Below, in pieces: positions 62,801 to 64,000 of a stretch of DNA of 64,000 nt. Each line of letters begins with the position of its first letter. Position 1 is the stretch's first letter. This DNA is from CAWHHZ01 sp963829355 (GTDB lineage Bacteria > Acidobacteriota > Thermoanaerobaculia > Gp7-AA8 > JAHWKK01), in the NCBI GenBank assembly GCA_963829355.1, contig CAWHHZ010000032.1, forward strand, positions 62,001 through 126,000, written 5' to 3'. The notes beneath the pieces are model-generated. The model was not told where the DNA came from and ran no database searches. It was given only the letters and a program-made list of their open reading frames with translations. The position numbers were made by a program, and so were the translations under genes.

Positions 62801-63640
62801 GGTGGCGATGATCGTTCCCTGCTTCGGCATGAGGCGAGGTACCGAGGCGACGGTGCCGATCATGCCCGGGTTCGTCAGCGAGAAGTTCGTCCCCGCAAAA
62901 TCTTCGATCTTGAGATCGTTTTTTCGCGCGCGACGGATCAGATCGTTGTAGGCGTGAAGAAATGAAGAGAAGTCCATCTTCTGCGCGCCCTTGATGTTGG
63001 GAACGAGAAGCGTACGGCTTCCATCCTTCTTCTCGATGTCGATCGCAAGACCGAAGTTGACGTCGTCGTGATCGAGCCGGACCGGCTGGTCTTCGCGGGT
63101 CTCGTATGAGGCATACATGCGCGGAAACTCGCGCAGAGCACGGACGAGCGCCCAGGCGATGATGTGGGTGAAAGAGACCTTACCCTGGCCCTGAAGGAGC
63201 ATGCTCTCGTTGATGGTCCTGCGATTCTCTTCCAGAGCCTTGACGGGGATCGTGCGGATCGTCGTCGCCGTCGGCACGGTCAGCGACTCTTCCATGTTCT
63301 CGACGATCTTGGATGCGACGCCTCGCAGTACCGTCACCGGTTCTTCTGGAGCTTGCTCCTTCGTTTCTTCCGGAGCGGACACCGGTCGAGGTTTCTGGAC
63401 CGGACTCTTCGCCTGCGCAGCAGGAGCTTCCTTCGCCGTTACGGCGGCTGGCGAAGTCTTGCTGCCATCTCCGCTGGAGCGGCGATCCACGTGGTCGACC
63501 GCTGGTTGCGCCGCGGGAGGACGATAGTCCTGGAAAAACTCCTGCCAGCTTTCGCTGACCGAGGAGGGATCGTGTTGATACTTCTCGAACAGCTCTTCGA
63601 TGAATGCGATGTTAGTTCCGTATGTGGGCGAGACGGACAT
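59873..63640 (-). CDS. Fused 2-oxoglutarate dehydrogenase E1 / E2 succinyltransferase (Kgd-like)
   Basis: A 1255-residue TCA-cycle enzyme like Kgd/OdhA of Actinobacteria. The N-terminal segment (FIEELFEKYQHDPSSVSESW) and a Pro/Ala-rich linker precede an E2 acyltransferase catalytic domain (about 105-345; TYDHRIIQGAESG), then a complete E1o part with thiamine-diphosphate sites (GMAHRGRLNVLAN, VLVHGDAAFAGQG, NNQIGFTT, YRRHGHNEADDP, EAQFGDFMNGAQIVIDQF). A lipoyl domain is absent, so lipoyl groups must come from another E2. ATG 63640 (AGGA upstream) starts just before the conserved N-terminus. Confidence 0.94.
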   Translation of the reverse strand: MSVSPTYGTNIAFIEELFEKYQHDPSSVSESWQEFFQDYRPPAAQPAVDHVDRRSSGDGSKTSPAAVTAKEAPAAQAKSPVQKPRPVSAPEETKEQAPEEPVTVLRGVASKIVENMEESLTVPTATTIRTIPVKALEENRRTINESMLLQGQGKVSFTHIIAWALVRALREFPRMYASYETREDQPVRLDHDDVNFGLAIDIEKKDGSRTLLVPNIKGAQKMDFSSFLHAYNDLIRRARKNDLKIEDFAGTNFSLTNPGMIGTVASVPRLMPKQGTIIATGQIDFPVEYSAADPSVLANLGISKVMTMTSTYDHRIIQGAESGAFLARVHELLIGSDNFYDEIFRALRVPYQPVHWTRDEHDPYAAGSAHVESITRQAGVLRMINAYRVRGHLIADLNPLEYDLSHHPELNPIYYGYTLWDLDREFICGGLCGLETAKLRDILNTLRQTYCGKIGPEFMHIQDPNQKRWLQDRMEPTRNQWSLDGEVKRRILRKLNDSEAFERFLHTKYVGHKRFSLEGAETLIPMLDHLFTISADDGVEDVVMGMAHRGRLNVLANVLGKSYEKIFSEFEGDLDPQTTQGSGDVKYHLGTEGVHTSPKGNELRITLASNPSHLEAVDPVTEGMARAKQKLRNDRERNKIVPVLVHGDAAFAGQGVVAELLNLSQLKGFRTGGTVHIVVNNQIGFTTAPEHARSSVYATDIAKMIQAPIFHVNGDDPEACIRAVELAMAFRQHFKKDVVLDMFCYRRHGHNEADDPSMTQPKMYSLIKDHRSVRKLYTEALLRKGDLDPEEAEQWLDDFREKMEAAFDKTKESEKRERPQPPLWTDEEETGFQNKPSPETAVADEKLQEVGSALTSLPEGFTLHPRLKNFMDKRRKMMSGEEKVDWSLAEALAFGTLLQDGFRVRITGQDTGRGTFSQRHAVLHDYKNGRVWIPINQLAKNYPAPDEQWSLEEPDYEMPRDEVEQTDGPPVTLAIYDSLLSEYAVLGFEYGYSVADQDALVCWEAQFGDFMNGAQIVIDQFISSAEEKWGQHSGLTLLLPHGYEGQGPEHSSARLERFLVLCAEGNMQVVNATTPAQYFHVLRRQMQNKPRKPLVIMTPKFLLRYPQATSTLDEFRNGGFEPVLDDPGVLDGSIAPEAVKRVLITSGKIFYDLKNARDEKRDDIAILRLEQFYPWPQAKLEEFVSRFENAPEVLWVQEEPRNMGGWDFIDERLETAIGDRKLRYVGRNFSASPATGSHHRHDQQQKEIVRIAIEE

Positions 63641-63778
63641 TTTCCTGAGTCGTTCTCCGTGTGTGGCGTTCGGGCTCGGCTGCAAGACGTCATGCGAAGC
63701 AGACGCCGATGCTCTGGTTCATTCTCCAACTCTTCACAACAAAGGGCAATTTCGTGAGTGTGGCCGGGGATGCTGGGT

Positions 63779-64000
63779 TCACGGCAGGTCCCGGCCTTCC
63801 CGGATCCAGGCCGCGGCGACTTCGCGGTCCACCATCCCGTGCGACAGAGAGGTGAGACCGAGCCATCCGAGACCGGCAGCAAATCCTCCGAGGACGTCGG
63901 ACGGGAAGTGGACTCCGAAGTAGACGCGCGAATACCCGACCGACAGGATGACCGCACCTGTGATGATCTGCGTCGTGATCTGAGTGCCGACCGAGCGGGA
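63779..64000 (-). CDS. PAP2-family phosphatase, C-terminal fragment
   Basis: The last 73 codons of a membrane phosphatase gene running off the window end. The segment SRVYFGVHFPSDVLGGFAAG is the third motif of type 2 phosphatidic-acid phosphatases (SRxxxxxHxxxD), followed by a transmembrane helix and a short tail. It would hydrolyse a lipid phosphate such as undecaprenyl diphosphate. The frame is open to base 64000. Confidence 0.88.
   Translation of the reverse strand, partial: SRSVGTQITTQIITGAVILSVGYSRVYFGVHFPSDVLGGFAAGLGWLGLTSLSHGMVDREVAAAWIREGRDLP

Overview
The window is a GC-rich bacterial chromosome segment packed with genes on both strands. I saw no rRNA, tRNA, CRISPR array, phage or insertion-sequence transposase. 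A fused E2-E1 2-oxoglutarate dehydrogenase, type IV pilus ATPases (one carrying a GAF domain), an FHA-GAF-PP2C phosphatase, many secreted proteins with lipobox or Ala-X-Ala signals, and a secreted metalloprotease with Ig-like repeats together suggest an Acidobacteriota-like (perhaps Thermoanaerobaculia-like) or related soil or sediment lineage. That assignment is inference from gene content only.

Layout. 1-2.7 kb: the end of dnaK, then overlapping hspR and a sigma-70 factor that seems to carry two region-4 domains. 3.1-4.1 kb: msrB-msrA repair pair. 4.5-9.3 kb: a secreted protein, a PAS-GGDEF-EAL protein, a STAS protein, an NTF2-like protein and an esterase. 9.3-15.2 kb: pilT, a YdeI-like protein, EF-P with an unusual tip residue, and a lipoprotein binding protein overlapping a frameshifted secreted nuclease. 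15.2-18.6 kb: a MITE-like element, a basic protein, a hydrolase, a GluR0-like ligand-gated potassium channel and an OmpW-like barrel. 18.7-24.2 kb: an AhpD-like protein, a metalloprotease with five Cys-containing repeats, a Rieske oxygenase and MoaA. 24.3-28.1 kb: M1 aminopeptidase, zinc-ribbon protein, agmatinase-family protein and TerB-like protein. 28.4-32.6 kb: FHA-GAF-PP2C phosphatase and GAF-PilB. 32.8-37.6 kb (minus): an amino-sugar operon of GH3 (frameshifted), sodium symporter and HGSNAT-like acyltransferase. 37.9-42.8 kb: an L,D-transpeptidase-like protein, then a barrel / cupredoxin / sensor-GGDEF-EAL operon. 42.9-46.0 kb: NAGPA-like, LON-domain and ATP-grasp proteins. 46.1-50.7 kb: a PIN toxin-antitoxin pair and a ketosynthase / methyltransferase / FAD-oxidoreductase cluster with a HAD phosphatase. 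50.9-56.7 kb: MFS exporter, zinc peptidase, two more PIN modules, a decayed nucleotidyltransferase module and a cupin. 56.7-64 kb: two secreted or hypothetical proteins, the fused 2-oxoglutarate dehydrogenase and the end of a PAP2 phosphatase.

Two features recur. First, intergenic DNA is filled with inverted-repeat elements (GTCATCCTGAGC family, GTCATTCC family) and with short-period degenerate tandem arrays, several built as two inverted arms around a spacer; unit sequences differ from site to site but the architecture repeats. Second, three genes (nuclease, GH3 glycosidase, a 161-residue protein) each need a one-base correction to restore a full-length family member. This may reflect indel errors in the source sequence or recent decay.
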